A stretch of DNA of 14,575 nt, taken from assembly GCA_902797275.1 (NCBI GenBank), contig CADBSI010000033.1, forward strand, positions 1-14,575, written 5' to 3'. Positions 13,978 through 14,575 of the stretch are shown here, in pieces (positions within the stretch are counted from its first letter, which is position 1; each line of letters starts with the position of its first letter). The notes under the pieces are model-generated. The model was not told the DNA's origin and made no database searches. It was given only the letters and a program-made list of their open reading frames with translations. Position numbers and translations under genes: made by a program. This stretch comes from an uncultured Erysipelotrichaceae bacterium (GTDB lineage: Bacteria; Bacillota_I; Bacilli_A; RF39; UBA660).

Positions 13978-14472
13978 ATGAACTATAAAATAAGAAAAAT
14001 AAGAAAAGATGATTATAAAAAAGTAGCTCAGGTAGTTACTATGTCTTGGAATGAAACATATAAAGATATAGTTCCTAAATGGTTTTTAGATGAATTAAAG
14101 AAAAACGAAGAAGAAAGAGCAAATCAAATGCTTGTTGATTTTGAAAATAATAATTACTTAGTTTTAGAAGTTAATAAAGAAGTAGTTGGTTTTGTATGGT
14201 ATGGTATAGCAACTGATGAAGATTATAAAAATCATGGTGAAATTAAAGCTTTATATATCATAAAAAAATATCAAGGAAATGGTTATGGAAAAGAATTATT
14301 TAAAGAAGCTGTAAAAGAACTAAAAAAAATGAAGTTTGATAAGATGATAATTTCTTGTCTTAAGAAAAATCCTGCTAATGAATTTTATAAACATATGGGT
14401 GGAATATATCTAAAAGATGGTGAGTTTAAAAAATTAAAATTACCTGAAAATATCTATTATTTTAATATTTAA
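13978..14472 (+). CDS. GNAT family N-acetyltransferase
   Basis: The 164-aa protein has the acetyl-CoA binding motif YQGNGYGKE, a full QxxGxG (Q99, G102, G104), the preceding IKALYIIKKY strand and a C-terminal NPANEFYKHMGG segment with the Tyr typical of the family's general acid. It transfers acetyl from acetyl-CoA to an unidentified amine. The opening MNYKIRKIRKDDYKK is the usual first strand of this fold. The start is the ATG at 13978, with AAAGGA (13963-13968) as ribosome binding site; an in-frame TTG at 13948 would add ten residues that do not fit the fold and lies in the promoter. It has its own promoter and follows a terminator, so it looks independent of the toxin-like unit. Confidence 0.88.
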   Translation: MNYKIRKIRKDDYKKVAQVVTMSWNETYKDIVPKWFLDELKKNEEERANQMLVDFENNNYLVLEVNKEVVGFVWYGIATDEDYKNHGEIKALYIIKKYQGNGYGKELFKEAVKELKKMKFDKMIISCLKKNPANEFYKHMGGIYLKDGEFKKLKLPENIYYFNI

Positions 14473-14575
14473 GATCTAAAAAATAACTTGTAGTGTTACA
14501 ATTGATGTGAAACAAATTTATAGAAAAAAAGTGATTCAAGTCGTATAATATTGAGTTGATAAAAACAAATATTAA
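14473..14575 (+). promoter_or_regulatory. Non-coding end of window with a possible promoter
   Basis: No gene is seen. A -10 TATAAT (14544-14549) with a poor -35 TAGAAA (14521-14526) at 17 bp could drive a gene beyond the window. No clear terminator for the GNAT gene was recognised. Confidence 0.35.

Noticed and set aside
13948..13980. TTG start for the last GNAT gene
   Set aside because: It overlaps the -10 region and leaves the AAAGGA site unused; the ATG at 13978 gives the normal family N-terminus.
14493..14513. Imperfect dyad in the terminal non-coding stretch as an operator
   Set aside because: The symmetry is partial and only one copy is seen; not distinguishable from chance in AT-rich DNA.

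Overview
The window is very AT-rich DNA with strong Shine-Dalgarno sequences (AGGAGGTG and GAGGT types). It carries the rpsF-ssb-rpsR block typical of Bacillota and has tightly packed genes, all on the + strand. This suggests a low-GC Bacillota genome, perhaps an uncultured Bacilli or Mollicutes-related gut lineage. Tryptophan is encoded by TGG, and all 13 genes end in TAA or TAG, none in TGA. The taxonomic placement is inference from composition and gene content only.

Layout: (1) positions 1-1631 hold the 3' part of clpB, followed by an intrinsic terminator. (2) Positions 1712-9248 hold the most distinctive region, a two-gene module present twice in tandem. Each copy has an AMP-forming acyl/aryl-acid ligase-like enzyme (about 610-630 aa) followed by a seven-transmembrane hybrid-histidine-kinase-like membrane protein (about 590 aa). 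Both kinase-like proteins keep the ATP-binding boxes but lack the phospho-acceptor histidine, and their C-terminal receiver-like domains have lost most of the acidic pocket. The two ligase promoters are near copies of each other, including an upstream GTGTCCA box at the same distance from the -35. (3) A GNAT acetyltransferase overlaps the second kinase-like gene by one base (TAATG), and a DUF421/YetF-type membrane protein follows. (4) Positions 10648-11774 hold the rpsF-ssb-rpsR operon with a strong promoter, a structured leader and a perfect terminator. (5) Positions 11810-13910 hold a two-gene unit: a 153-aa protein of unknown function, then a 545-aa protein whose C-terminus resembles the Gp49/HigB branch of RelE-type RNase toxins fused to a long helical N-terminal region. 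(6) Another GNAT acetyltransferase follows, and the window ends in a non-coding stretch with a possible promoter.

How the genes may work together: clpB and the ribosomal/ssb operon are housekeeping. The duplicated ligase/7TM-sensor modules look like a paired make-or-modify and sense arrangement, in which one enzyme activates a carboxylic acid and a membrane receptor responds to a related molecule. That functional link is inference from adjacency and duplication. By analogy, RpfB (acyl-CoA ligase) and RpfC (hybrid kinase) of Xanthomonas also pair such enzymes. The 153-aa/545-aa unit is a candidate toxin-antitoxin-like locus of unusual architecture.

No RNA genes, insertion sequences, CRISPR arrays or phage structural genes were seen. 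The longest gap between genes is the 224-base rpsF upstream region.
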